This document shows, piece after piece, positions 50,593 to 58,372 of a stretch of DNA of 64,000 bases. Under the pieces are notes generated by a model. It saw only the letters and a list, made by a program, of their open reading frames with translations. It had not been told where the DNA came from and ran no database searches. Source of the stretch: Streptomyces sp. NBC_00078. Its GTDB lineage: Bacteria > Actinomycetota > Actinomycetes > Streptomycetales > Streptomycetaceae. The stretch is from assembly GCF_026343335.1 (NCBI RefSeq), contig NZ_JAPELX010000001.1, positions 3,038,001 through 3,102,000 of the forward strand. Reading direction: 5' to 3'. Positions within the stretch are counted from its first letter, which is position 1; every line of letters starts with the position of its first letter. The position numbers and the translations under genes were made by a program.

Positions 50593-50630
50593 CTGGGCGG
50601 CCTCCCTTCGCGAGCGGGGAGGCTGCCCAG
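50593..50630. terminator. Hairpin terminator after the sulfur operon
   Basis: Arms CTGGGCGGCCTCCC (50593-50606) and GGGAGGCTGCCCAG (50617-50630) with one mismatch, 30 bp after the TauD-like stop. Confidence 0.8.
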
Positions 50631-50675
50631 ACTGTGGGCGTTTTGCCCATCTACTGCACTGGACGAGCCGCGCCC

Positions 50676-52061
50676 ATGCCGAACAGCACCACCAGGGTCG
50701 AGACACCGCCGCAGGCGGACGACGCCCCTCTGTCCCACAGCCTCAAGCAGCGTCACCTGTCGATGATCGCCCTGGGCGGCGTCATCGGCGCGGGCCTGTT
50801 CGTGGGCTCCGGCGCCGGGATCGCCGCCGCCGGCCCCTCCATCGTCATCGCCTACGCCCTCTCCGGCCTGCTCGTGATGCTGGTGATGCGGATGCTCGGC
50901 GAGATGTCGGCCGCGTACCCCTCCTCGGGCTCCTTCTCGGCGCACGCGGAACGCGCCGTCGGCCCCTGGGCGGGCTTCACCGCGGGCTGGTCCTTCTGGG
51001 TGCTGCTGTGCACCGCCGTGGGCCTGGAGGGCATCGGGGCCGCGAAGATCGTGACGGGCTGGCTGCCGGGGACCCCGGAGTGGGCGTGGGTGGCCCTCTT
51101 CATGGTCGTCTTCTGTGCCACGAACCTCGCGGCGGTGAAGAACTTCGGCGAGTTCGAGTTCTGGTTCGCGGCCCTGAAGGTCGGCGCGATCGGTCTGTTC
51201 CTGGTACTGGGCGTGCTGGCGATCGCCGGCGTCCTGCCCGGCACGAACAGCCCCGGCACCTCGAATCTCACCGAGTTCCTGCCGCACGGCAGCGAGGGCC
51301 TGATCATCGGCGTCCTCGCCTCGATCTTCGCGTACGGCGGCCTGGAGACGGTCACCATCGCCGCGGCCGAGTCGGAGGATCCGGTGCGCGGCGTGGCGAG
51401 CGCCGTCCGCACCGCCATGTGGCGCATCGCGCTCTTCTACGTCGGCTCGATGGCGGTCATCGTCACCCTGGTCCCCTGGAACTCGAAGGAGGTCGTCGAG
51501 AAGGGCCCGTACGTCGCCGCCCTCGACCACCTCGGCATCCCCGGCGCCGGTCAGCTCATGAACGTCGTCGTCCTGGTCGCCCTCCTGTCGGCGATGAACG
51601 CGAACATCTACGGCTCCTCGCGCATCGCCTACTCGCTGGTGCGGCGCGGCCAGGGCCCGAAGGCGCTGGGCCGGGTGTCGGGCGGAGTGCCGCGGGTCGG
51701 CGTCCTCGTCTCCTGCGTCTTCGGCTTCGCGTGCGTACTGCTGAGCTACTGGCGGCCGGACGACGTCTTCCCCTGGCTGCTCAACATGATCGGCGCGGTG
51801 ATCCTGGTCGTCTGGATCCTCATCGCCGTCTCGCAGCTGCGGCTGCGCGCCCGGCTGAACCGGGAGGCGCCACAGAAGCTGGTCGTCCGCATGTGGGCGT
51901 ACCCGTGGCTGACCTGGGTCGCGCTGGCGGCGATGGCGGCGATCTTCGTCCTGATGGCCCGGGATCCGGGCACCCGCACCCAGCTCTACTACACCGGCGC
52001 GATGACCGCCGTCCTCGCGGCCGTCGGGTACGCCCGGCAGCGGGCGCGCGCCAGGACCTGA
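50676..52061 (+). CDS. Amino acid permease, APC family, paralogue of the one at 40116
   Basis: 461 residues; ATG at 50676 (PNSTTRVETPPQADDAPLS) with a weak GGACGAG. RHLSMIALGGVIGAGLFVGS and MRMLGEMSAAYPSSGSFSAH repeat the signatures of the first permease; PQKLVVRMWAYPWLTWVALA matches its late loop. The two genes share gene family and likely an old duplication. Twelve membrane helices. Terminated by a hairpin with a T-run before sodF. Confidence 0.9.
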   Translation: MPNSTTRVETPPQADDAPLSHSLKQRHLSMIALGGVIGAGLFVGSGAGIAAAGPSIVIAYALSGLLVMLVMRMLGEMSAAYPSSGSFSAHAERAVGPWAGFTAGWSFWVLLCTAVGLEGIGAAKIVTGWLPGTPEWAWVALFMVVFCATNLAAVKNFGEFEFWFAALKVGAIGLFLVLGVLAIAGVLPGTNSPGTSNLTEFLPHGSEGLIIGVLASIFAYGGLETVTIAAAESEDPVRGVASAVRTAMWRIALFYVGSMAVIVTLVPWNSKEVVEKGPYVAALDHLGIPGAGQLMNVVVLVALLSAMNANIYGSSRIAYSLVRRGQGPKALGRVSGGVPRVGVLVSCVFGFACVLLSYWRPDDVFPWLLNMIGAVILVVWILIAVSQLRLRARLNREAPQKLVVRMWAYPWLTWVALAAMAAIFVLMARDPGTRTQLYYTGAMTAVLAAVGYARQRARART

Positions 52062-52077
52062 CACTCCGCCTGCACCG

Positions 52078-52112
52078 AAAGACCCCCGTGACGCACTCAC
52101 CGGGGTCTTTTT
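52078..52112 (+). terminator. Intrinsic terminator with T-run
   Basis: Arms AAAGACCCCCGTG and CACCGGGGTCTTT with one mismatch and a 7-nt loop, followed by TT. One of the few hairpins in the window with a clear U-tract. Confidence 0.85.
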
Positions 52113-52127
52113 GTTGCTAGCCTGTAC

Positions 52128-52144
52128 TTGCAACCTATGTGCAA
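52128..52144. promoter_or_regulatory. Nur-type operator TTGCAA-N5-GTGCAA upstream of sodF
   Basis: TTGCAA-CCTAT-GTGCAA matches the published Streptomyces Nur (nickel-responsive Fur-family) box tTGCaa-N5-ttGCAA. It lies 25 bp before the SOD start, where the promoter -10 would be (TTGTTG at 52111 as a -35). Nickel-bound Nur would block transcription of the iron SOD, as known in S. coelicolor, where NiSOD then takes over. Confidence 0.8.
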
Positions 52145-52168
52145 TAAGAGGCCGGAGGGGAACCGTCC

Positions 52169-52807
52169 ATGCCCGTCTACACACTGCCCGAACTGCCGTA
52201 CGACTACTCCGCGCTCGCCCCCGTGATCAGCCCCGAGATCATCGAGCTGCACCACGACAAGCACCACGCGGCGTATGTGAAGGGCGCGAACGACACGCTG
52301 GAGCAGCTCGCGGAGGCGCGGGACAAGGAGCAGTGGGCGGCGCTGAACGGGCTGGAGAAGAACCTGGCGTTTCATCTGTCCGGGCACATCCTGCACAGCG
52401 TCTACTGGCAGAACATGACCGGCGACGGCGGCGGCGAGCCGCTCGCGGCGGACGGTGTGGGCGAGCTGGCGGACGCGATCGCCGAGTCGTTCGGCTCCTT
52501 CGCCGCCTTCAAGGCCCAGCTGACCAAGGCCGCCGCGACCACGCAGGGCTCGGGCTGGGGCGTTCTCGCCTACGAGCCGTTGAGCGGGCGTCTCGTCGTC
52601 GAGCAGGTCTACGACCACCAGGGCAACGTCGGGCAGGGCGCGGTGCCGATCCTCGTCTTCGACGCCTGGGAGCACGCCTTCTACCTGCAGTACCGGAACC
52701 AGAAGGTCGACTTCATCGACGCCATGTGGGCCGTCGTCAACTGGCAGGACGTGGCCCGGCGTCACGAGGCCGCGAGGTCCCGGGCCAACGTGCTGCTGGC
52801 TCCCTGA
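52169..52807 (+). CDS. sodF: Fe/Mn-family superoxide dismutase (FeSOD, Nur-controlled type)
   Basis: 212 residues; GGAGGGG upstream of ATG 52169. Metal ligands: His in [13 protein letters not shown], His in [14 protein letters not shown], and D-x-W-E-H in [17 protein letters not shown]. Sequence alone does not separate Fe from Mn use, but the Nur-type operator and position match streptomycete sodF. Converts superoxide to peroxide in the cytoplasm. Confidence 0.93.
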   Translation: MPVYTLPELPYDYSALAPVISPEIIELHHDKHHAAYVKGANDTLEQLAEARDKEQWAALNGLEKNLAFHLSGHILHSVYWQNMTGDGGGEPLAADGVGELADAIAESFGSFAAFKAQLTKAAATTQGSGWGVLAYEPLSGRLVVEQVYDHQGNVGQGAVPILVFDAWEHAFYLQYRNQKVDFIDAMWAVVNWQDVARRHEAARSRANVLLAP

Positions 52808-52870
52808 GAGCCCCCCGAGCGTCCTGCCTCGTGATCGTCTTCTCACCCTTCACCTGGCAGGCGGAATGAC

Positions 52871-52907
52871 GGAAGCCCCCGCGAGGACATGACTCGCGGG
52901 GGCTTCC
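52871..52907. terminator. Bidirectional hairpin terminator
   Basis: Perfect 15-bp arms GGAAGCCCCCGCGAG (52871-52885) and complement (52893-52907), between the convergent sodF and methyltransferase genes. Confidence 0.9.
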
Positions 52908-52914
52908 CATGCTG

Positions 52915-53691
52915 CTACGGCTTTCGTCCGAGGCCACCGTGCTGGCCGATCGGTGCGGTCGCCGCACCCGGCTCCGGGCGCCACAGGGGGACGGACACGA
53001 TGCCCGGTTCCACCAGCTCCAGCCCGTCGAAGAAGGCCGTGATCTGCTCCACCGGGCGCAGGAAGTACGGCACCGCGCCCGTTTCGTTGTAGGCGTCCTG
53101 GGCCCGCTCGTACTCGGGGTCGGTGCCGCGTGAGCCCTCGTTGAGGGAGAGGTAGCTGCCGGAGGGCAGGCCGGCCAGCAGGCCCCGGACCAGGTCGCGG
53201 GCCTGGTCGTAGTCGGGGACATGGCCGAGGATGCCGCTGAGGATCAGTGCGGTCGGCCGCGTGAGGTCGAGGGTCCTGCCGGCCGCTTCGAGGATGCGCT
53301 CGTGCTCGTACAGGCTCAGGTCCTCGTACGCCGTCACGCCCTCGGGCGTGGAGGTGAGCAGGGCACGGGCGTGGGTGAGGACCAGCGGGTCGTTGTCCAC
53401 GTAGACGATCTTCGCCTCGGGGGCGTGGCGCTGGGCGACCTCATGGGTGTTGTCGACGGTCGGCAGACCGGTCCCGACGTCCAGGAACTGCCGTACGCCC
53501 GCCTCCGTGACGAGATAGCGGATGCTGCGTCCGAGGAAGGCGCGGCTGCTGCGGGCGATGGTGACGATGCCGGGGAAGACGGCGGTGTAGGCGTCACCGG
53601 CCGCCTCGTCCACGGGGTAGTTGTCCTTGCCGCCGAGCCAGTAGTTCCAGATCCGGGCCGAGTGCGGCACGGAGGAGTCGATGTCCGTCAT
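52915..53691 (-). CDS. SAM-dependent methyltransferase of the PF04672 family
   Basis: 258 residues. HSARIWNYWLGGKDNYPVDE is the strong signature of this actinobacterial family, followed by RQFLDVGTGLPTVDNTHEVA (SAM motif I) and KIVYVDNDPLVLTHARALL. The family is massively expanded in streptomycetes; substrates are unknown. Lies just outside the left repeat of the 54-58 kb island, with the truncated phosphatase copy immediately upstream on the same strand. Confidence 0.9.
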   Translation of the reverse strand: MTDIDSSVPHSARIWNYWLGGKDNYPVDEAAGDAYTAVFPGIVTIARSSRAFLGRSIRYLVTEAGVRQFLDVGTGLPTVDNTHEVAQRHAPEAKIVYVDNDPLVLTHARALLTSTPEGVTAYEDLSLYEHERILEAAGRTLDLTRPTALILSGILGHVPDYDQARDLVRGLLAGLPSGSYLSLNEGSRGTDPEYERAQDAYNETGAVPYFLRPVEQITAFFDGLELVEPGIVSVPLWRPEPGAATAPIGQHGGLGRKP

Positions 53692-53703
53692 ACGGTCATC
53701 CTC

Positions 53704-54069
53704 CTACGCCTCGTCCGGCTCGCACGGCACGTTCAGCGAGATCAGCCCAACCGACGCGACATCCATACGGAGTTCGGTGACCGCGGCGTTCCGCAGCTGC
53801 GGGAGGACACGGCGGTAGTCGGCGAGCGGGACGGACAGCAGACCGCACAGGACCAGCCGGAGCAGGGTGTTGTGGGCGACGACCAGGACGCGTCCGCCGT
53901 CGTGGGCGGCGGCGATGCGGTGCAGGGCGGCGGCCCCCCGGGCGGCGGCAGCTCTCGGGTCCTCGGAGCCCGGGAACGGGTGGGCCACCGGGTCGGCACG
54001 GAAGGCCTCCGCCGCCTTCGGGTCCTCTCGCGCGAACTCGGCGAGCGTCCGGCCCTCCATCACCCCGAA
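53704..54069 (-). pseudogene. Beheaded histidine-phosphatase copy (left of island)
   Basis: Seen: about 120 codons corresponding to the C-terminal 60% of the intact phosphatase at 58373-58987: FGVMEGRTLAEFAREDPKAA to SVGLISLNVP, ending CEPDEA instead of VASS. Lost are RHGQT and the first substrate-binding residues, so it cannot be catalytic, although the second catalytic His (VVAHNTL) remains. The break is exactly at the right end of the 301-bp direct repeat. Open frame extends to 54120 into non-homologous sequence. Confidence 0.85.
53769..54069. repeat. Left 301-bp direct repeat flanking the island
   Basis: Identical to 58432-58732 apart from two substitutions seen by direct comparison (G/A near 53804, T/C near 53953). 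Both copies lie in the phosphatase gene. Confidence 0.95.
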
Positions 54070-54127
54070 TCTGCTCAGGATCGCTGCGGCCATGGCCGGG
54101 CGCGTCTCCGTTCGCGTCAACTGCCGT

Positions 54128-54781
54128 CTACGCTTCGGCGCGAACGATCAGCGTGCCGATGTGGCCCGGTGTCGGCGCGTCGATGACGCGGGCCTCTGCC
54201 GAAGCGAAGCCCGCCCGGCTCAACAGCCGCTCCCACACGGCCGGACGGTAGCTGTAGCGGTAAGTGAACATGGCCCTGCCCGCAAACCCCCCCTTGTACA
54301 TGCCCTGCGGGCCGTAGGCCCCGGGGATCGCCGACGGCTGAGAGAAGGCGAAGACGCCGCCGGGGTTGAGGCATTCCCGTACGAGGGGGAAGAGCCGACC
54401 CGGGTCCGCGAACCAGGCCGCGCCGAAGATGGAGTACACGGTGTCGTACCGGTCGGTGCATGCGGCGAGGTACTCAAGGACTTCCCCGCAGGTGAAGGTG
54501 GCCCCGGTACCGGCCCACCGGCTGCTGGTCTTCTTCACCATGACGGGCGAGAGGTCGACGCCGTGGGCGGTGACGCCGCCCATCGCCAGGTATGCGAGAG
54601 CGCGGCCGGTACCACAGCCGATCTCCAGCACACTGCGCGGGCTGCCGAGCAGCTCCGGTCCCGGGCCGTGACCGGGGTACTGGGTCCAGCAGAACACCGG
54701 CTCGGCGTCGTCCTTGAAGGCGGACTCCGCAAAGGTGTCCCACAGTTCGGTCTCGGCAGCGACGTCGTGCGGTACGGGCAC
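54128..54781 (-). CDS. Class I SAM-dependent methyltransferase
   Basis: 217 residues from GTG at 54781 (PVPHDVAAETELWDTF) behind AGAGGA; the open frame extends upstream without homology. Motif I: SVLEIGCGTGRALAYLA; then GVTAHGVDLSPVMVKKTSSR, TFTCGEVLEYLAACTDRYDT and VYSIFGAAWF, ending TPGHIGTLIVRAEA. Rossmann-like methyltransferase of the ubiE/SmtA type; acceptor unknown. Distal gene of the island's minus-strand cluster. Confidence 0.85.
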   Translation of the reverse strand: MPVPHDVAAETELWDTFAESAFKDDAEPVFCWTQYPGHGPGPELLGSPRSVLEIGCGTGRALAYLAMGGVTAHGVDLSPVMVKKTSSRWAGTGATFTCGEVLEYLAACTDRYDTVYSIFGAAWFADPGRLFPLVRECLNPGGVFAFSQPSAIPGAYGPQGMYKGGFAGRAMFTYRYSYRPAVWERLLSRAGFASAEARVIDAPTPGHIGTLIVRAEA

Positions 54782-54861
54782 AGCGTGTTCCTCTGCGTGG
54801 TGTCGGGATGCGGAACCCCGCCCTTGGCGGGGAACGCGAAGGGCGAGGCGACTGTAGTGGC

Positions 54862-55362
54862 TCAGTGGCTGTCGGGGACCTTGTTGTCGCACGGCGAGCA
54901 GTCGGCCCCGTCGATGGCCCACAGTTCCTCGTCGATGCCGAAGCCGATCGACTTCAGGAAGTCCGCGCTGCTCAGGCACAGGCCGTCGCGACGACGCTCA
55001 ATGAACGGGGCGTGGTGCTTGTAGGCGCCGCCGTTGTACAGGCGGCAGATACCCCACCACACTGGTGTGTCGAGGATCAGCTGGTGGACCCCGATGTCGA
55101 CGAGCTTGCCGACGCCGAGATGGACTTCCGGATGCTCGATGCAGCCGATGGTGTACATGACGGCGTTGCCCAGGATCCGTTCGGCCATGTCGCGGACCAT
55201 CGTGTGATCGCGAAGTAGGAGGGCGATCTCGCGGTCCCACAGGCTGAGGTCGGCGTCGAAGACGTTCGCCGTCAGCTCCGTGATGTGCGGGCTGACGGCA
55301 TTGAGTAGTTCCCGCGGGTCCCTCGTGCCCGTGCCGACTGGTTGTTCGAGGGTGACGGTCAT
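54862..55362 (-). CDS. GRDP-like (glycine-rich-domain-protein-related) small protein
   Basis: 166 residues from ATG at 55362 with AAGGGAA upstream. The middle LGVGKLVDIGVHQLILDTPV, then WWGICRLYNGGAYKHHAPFI resembles the 'VDxGWHxFILxTxxYxxFCxxxxGxFIHHxP' pattern of GRDP-like proteins (DUF1399 type) common in streptomycetes, often near biosynthetic genes. The C-terminus EELWAIDGADCSPCDNKVPD ends SH with a C-x2-C pair. Role unknown. Placed between the methyltransferase and the small genes of the island. The assignment rests on one conserved block. Confidence 0.6.
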   Translation of the reverse strand: MTVTLEQPVGTGTRDPRELLNAVSPHITELTANVFDADLSLWDREIALLLRDHTMVRDMAERILGNAVMYTIGCIEHPEVHLGVGKLVDIGVHQLILDTPVWWGICRLYNGGAYKHHAPFIERRRDGLCLSSADFLKSIGFGIDEELWAIDGADCSPCDNKVPDSH

Positions 55363-55568
55363 TGACGTTCCCTTCTGGGTAGTCCTGCCGTGCTTGGTGG
55401 AGGGCCCGCCCGGGCGCTTGGCCTGTCCAGAGCTGGGGCTCGGAGCGGGGGCCTCGGGGGACCCCACCCGCCATGATTTCCGGACCTCGGCGGGAGGGGC
55501 GATCGGGATGCGACCCTGACCCTGCGGTCGCCATGGGGCCCCGGTGACCGGGGCGGTTTTGATGCCGG

Positions 55569-56048
55569 TCAGCGCGTCCAGCGCAAGCGGTTGACGCAGG
55601 CGGCATGGATGCGCCCGGACGCGGCAGCTCCTCCGGAGGGGCTCACCCCGCCGTACGGCAGGTCCCCCTCCTCCGGTGGGATCGGTCTGTCGCAGGCGAG
55701 ACACATGGTGATTCCAGTGAGCGTCTCGTCGTGGTCGCACAGAGCTATCACCGAGCGGGCGAGCTTCTTGACGCGTTCGTGTTCGCCCATCAGTCCGGCG
55801 CGTTCGACCAGGGTGAGGCGACGTCGCGCCTCGCCGACGCCGGCCATGGCCACCCCCACGAGGATGTCGTGAGGCCTCTGTGACTCGATGCGCTCGATCT
55901 CCTCGATCAGCGTCCACAGGTCACCGCTGAACCGCATGCTGTGGTGCTTGATGAACTCGTAGCGAGGCAGAACGTCGAGGGCCAGATACTCGGCCGCCGC
56001 CTTGCGCAGTGCCTGTGTGTCAACGACGGCCTGCTCGCCGGTCTTCAT
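55569..56048 (-). CDS. Unknown helical protein with C-terminal Cys/His cluster
   Basis: 159 residues from ATG at 56048, overlapping the end of the preceding gene by ATGA. Mostly helical (ALRKAAAEYLALDVLPRYEF, LWTLIEEIERIESQRPHD, GEARRRLTLVERAGLMGEHE), then ITMCLACDRPIPPEEGDLPY and RIHAACVNRLRWTR: a C-x2-C...H-x3-C arrangement that could bind zinc. Families of similar length (DUF6415-type) occur beside XRE regulators in streptomycetes; I cannot confirm membership. Probably co-translated with the 68-residue gene. Confidence 0.65.
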   Translation of the reverse strand: MKTGEQAVVDTQALRKAAAEYLALDVLPRYEFIKHHSMRFSGDLWTLIEEIERIESQRPHDILVGVAMAGVGEARRRLTLVERAGLMGEHERVKKLARSVIALCDHDETLTGITMCLACDRPIPPEEGDLPYGGVSPSGGAAASGRIHAACVNRLRWTR

Positions 56049-56251
56049 CGAGCCGCCTCTGTCTGACGATGCAAGGGGCACTTGCAGGGCGGCAGTTGGG
56101 TGCCGATCCCCTCCAGGGGCGGCATGTGTCCGTGGGTGACGCTCACGGTGGCGCGGGAATGTGTGATCGTGCCGTCGAGGGTGACCGCGTACACCCTGAT
56201 GGTCATCTTGCCCCGCGTGCGCCGCCGGGGCGGGGCGGTACCGTTCGTCAT
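56045..56251 (-). CDS. 68-residue unknown protein, first of the island's small-gene pair
   Basis: ATG at 56251 behind GGGAG. Basic start (APPRRRTRGKMTIRVYAVTL), a strand-rich core (TLDGTITHSRATVSVTHGHM) and a Cys/His tail (LPPCKCPLHRQTEAAR). Not a signal peptide. Overlaps the next gene by four bases. Function unknown; small size and position invite comparison with regulator partners or modified peptides, but nothing here proves either. Confidence 0.6.
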   Translation of the reverse strand: MTNGTAPPRRRTRGKMTIRVYAVTLDGTITHSRATVSVTHGHMPPLEGIGTQLPPCKCPLHRQTEAAR

Positions 56252-56438
56252 GTCGACGCTCCCTCTCAGCTTTGAGCGTTGGCCAGGCCCGGGGCCGTTC
56301 GCGCGGTCGCCGGGTTTTGCCTTGAAGCGATGGAGGCGGCGCATGGTGCTCCGGCGAAGTGCCCGGTGAGCTTGCGCGCTGCCTCCTCGCCCTTGTTTGA
56401 CCAGCTGTGAGTACAGCGTGACGCTGAGAGAAGGGTGG

Positions 56439-56470
56439 AACGCTCACGGTTTCGTGAGCGTTGTGAGCGT
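56439..56470. promoter_or_regulatory. Triple GTGAGCGT element after the XRE gene
   Basis: AACGCTCAC-GGTTTC-GTGAGCGTT is a perfect hairpin or dyad (56439-56462), followed at once by a third GTGAGCGT (56463-56470). It sits between the XRE stop and the small-gene pair, so it may terminate the XRE transcript or be an operator for the genes downstream. The third direct copy favours protein binding. Confidence 0.5.
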
Positions 56471-56473
56471 GAC

Positions 56474-57658
56474 CTACAGGCCGATCCAAGAAGCCATGTG
56501 GTTGAGCGTGTCCGGTGTCCGACGAGCGAGATGCACCAGACCGGTGATCGTCTCCCGTGCGCCCGGGTGATAGCGGGTCTGCTCCGGGGCCATCCTGCGA
56601 GCGTCGACCAGATGCTCAAGCGCCTTGTCGGTGTGCCCGGTCTCCATTTCTGCGCGGGCACGGTCGATCAGGAAGTGCGCGCGCCGCGACGTGGCGAGCT
56701 GCATGGGCAGCTTCATCTTGCGCGCCTGCTTCAGGGCGTCGTCGTACTGGCGCATCTCAACTGCCGCGGACATCTTGTGCAGGGCGACGTTGGCGGGGCC
56801 GAACGACAGCCAGTGCACGTCGGAGGCGTCTCCGATGCGCTTCGCGACACGGTGCGCTTCCTCGATGTGCAGATTCACGGCGGTCTTTTCCCCCGCCCGC
56901 GCGGAGATGACCGAGGCACCCAGGTGCAGCTGCCCGGCCACCGCCAGCGCCTCGCGGGTCTCCTGCGCCTGCCCGACCAAGCTCTGACCGGAGGCGACGA
57001 GCCGCTGCCCGATCCGGTACTCGCCCTCGCGGAAGTAGACCAGGGCACGCATATATTGACGCACGGCAGCCAGGCATGGGTCCGAGGCGCGTTGTGCAGC
57101 CCAGTCCATGCGGTCCAGAGCCACCCCCGACAGATCGTAATAGCCGAGCTTGACGCTGATGTCGTGCGCGGTCCGGTAGGTGGAGGCCAGCGCCTGCCAC
57201 AGCTCCGTCGACGACTCCGACCAGGCTGTGTGGGTGAGTTCCGCGATCAAGCCGGGCAGCCTGCGGGCCGCATTGCGCAGGTGCGTCGCCCTGACCGCTA
57301 CGCACAGCTGGTCTGCCCCGGCGATGAGCTGCTCCGCCGGCTGCGTATGGAGATCGGGGTTGGGGCCGAGGTCGTACAAGTCCAGGGCTTCACGGATCGG
57401 CCTTACGAGTTCGGAGAGGCGGTCGCGCTGCAACTCGGTCACGTACGGTTGCCCGGTGAGCACGGTGACATCGATGTTGAGGGCCCTGGCGCAGGCGGCC
57501 ACGAAGTCTGCTGTCGCCGGACGGGCTCCGCATTCCACCTGGTTGAGCAGGCTGTAGGAGTAGGACAGCGAGTCGGCCAGTTGGCGTTGAGTGAGCCTGG
57601 CGAGTCTGCGCTGTTCCTTGATACGTGCGCCCGTGTGGTTGTCGTCCAGTGGGGGCAT
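56474..57658 (-). CDS. XRE-family regulator with C-terminal helical repeat domain
   Basis: 394 residues from ATG at 57658 with GGAGACC upstream. HTH at about 10-65: GARIKEQRRLARLTQRQLAD, then SLSYSYSLLNQVECGARPAT. The rest is TPR-like helical repeats (TELWQALASTYRTAHDISVK, MRALVYFREGEYRIGQRLVA, AREMETGHTDKALEHLVDAR-type). Such large XRE proteins often sense a peptide or small metabolite through the repeats. Divergent from the flavoprotein; in streptomycetes a flavoprotein next to this kind of regulator is a recurring pair. Confidence 0.88.
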   Translation of the reverse strand: MPPLDDNHTGARIKEQRRLARLTQRQLADSLSYSYSLLNQVECGARPATADFVAACARALNIDVTVLTGQPYVTELQRDRLSELVRPIREALDLYDLGPNPDLHTQPAEQLIAGADQLCVAVRATHLRNAARRLPGLIAELTHTAWSESSTELWQALASTYRTAHDISVKLGYYDLSGVALDRMDWAAQRASDPCLAAVRQYMRALVYFREGEYRIGQRLVASGQSLVGQAQETREALAVAGQLHLGASVISARAGEKTAVNLHIEEAHRVAKRIGDASDVHWLSFGPANVALHKMSAAVEMRQYDDALKQARKMKLPMQLATSRRAHFLIDRARAEMETGHTDKALEHLVDARRMAPEQTRYHPGARETITGLVHLARRTPDTLNHMASWIGL

Positions 57659-57776
57659 CCTGGTCTCCGTTCTGAGCACCCATTTGGGACAGTACCCGCG
57701 CCCGGTCGCGTGGGTGCATCCTGCCGCCCTCGACTCCTCTGTGAGTGGGGGCGGTTGTGTGTGGTCGGATGGGTCC

Positions 57777-58319
57777 ATGACGACGCACGTGCTCTACCTG
57801 TTCGGTTCCGCCGCGCCGCCGGTCTTCGACGTCGCGACAGTGATCCAGGACGCCCGGTCCCGGGGGTTTGACGTCTGCCTCGGGCTCACCCCGACTGCGG
57901 CCCGGTGGCTGGAAGCCCAGCTTCCCGAACTGGAGAGGCTGACCGGGCATCCTGTGCGCAGCGAGTACAAGCTGCCGGGCGAACCCGACGTGTGGCCGAA
58001 AGCAGATGTGATCGCGGTGGCCCCAGCCACCTTCAACACGGTCAACTCGTGGGCACTCGGCCTCACCCACGATTTCGTGGTCGGCGTCGTCGCCGAGGGC
58101 ATCGGCAAGGGCATCCCGGCCGTCATGATGCCGTGCGTGAACGCGGCGTACGTGCAGCACCGCCAGTTCGGGCGGAGCGTCGCCGAGCTGCGCGCCATGG
58201 GGGTCCAGATGCTCTATGGCGAAGGTGGCTTCGTCCCGAATCCGCCAGGCCAGGGCAAGCCGAAGGAATACCCATGGCATCTGGTCCTCAACGCTGCGGA
58301 GAAGATCGCACGCACCTGA
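57777..58319 (+). CDS. Flavoprotein (PPC-decarboxylase / LanD-type fold, PF02441)
   Basis: 180 residues from ATG at 57777. Reads LYLFGSAAPPVFDVATVIQD, then SEYKLPGEPDVWPKADVIAV, APATFNTVNSWALGLTHDFV, and IPAVMMPCVNAAYVQHRQF: the FMN-binding 'APA(T/S).NT' and 'P.V..PC(M/V)N' motifs of the homo-oligomeric flavin-containing Cys decarboxylase family, which includes PPC decarboxylase and EpiD/LanD. The catalytic His of EpiD-type decarboxylases (normally after the first strand) is not obvious here, so it may not be a decarboxylase. Divergent from the XRE gene. Confidence 0.8.
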   Translation: MTTHVLYLFGSAAPPVFDVATVIQDARSRGFDVCLGLTPTAARWLEAQLPELERLTGHPVRSEYKLPGEPDVWPKADVIAVAPATFNTVNSWALGLTHDFVVGVVAEGIGKGIPAVMMPCVNAAYVQHRQFGRSVAELRAMGVQMLYGEGGFVPNPPGQGKPKEYPWHLVLNAAEKIART

Positions 58320-58372
58320 CCGGGCAACCCATGAGTGCAAAGGGGCCCCTTCCACCCGCGGGGGCTCCCCTG

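Noticed and set aside
58068..58372. Possible integrase or recombinase in the island
   Set aside because: No Tyr- or Ser-recombinase motifs were seen in any frame of the island.
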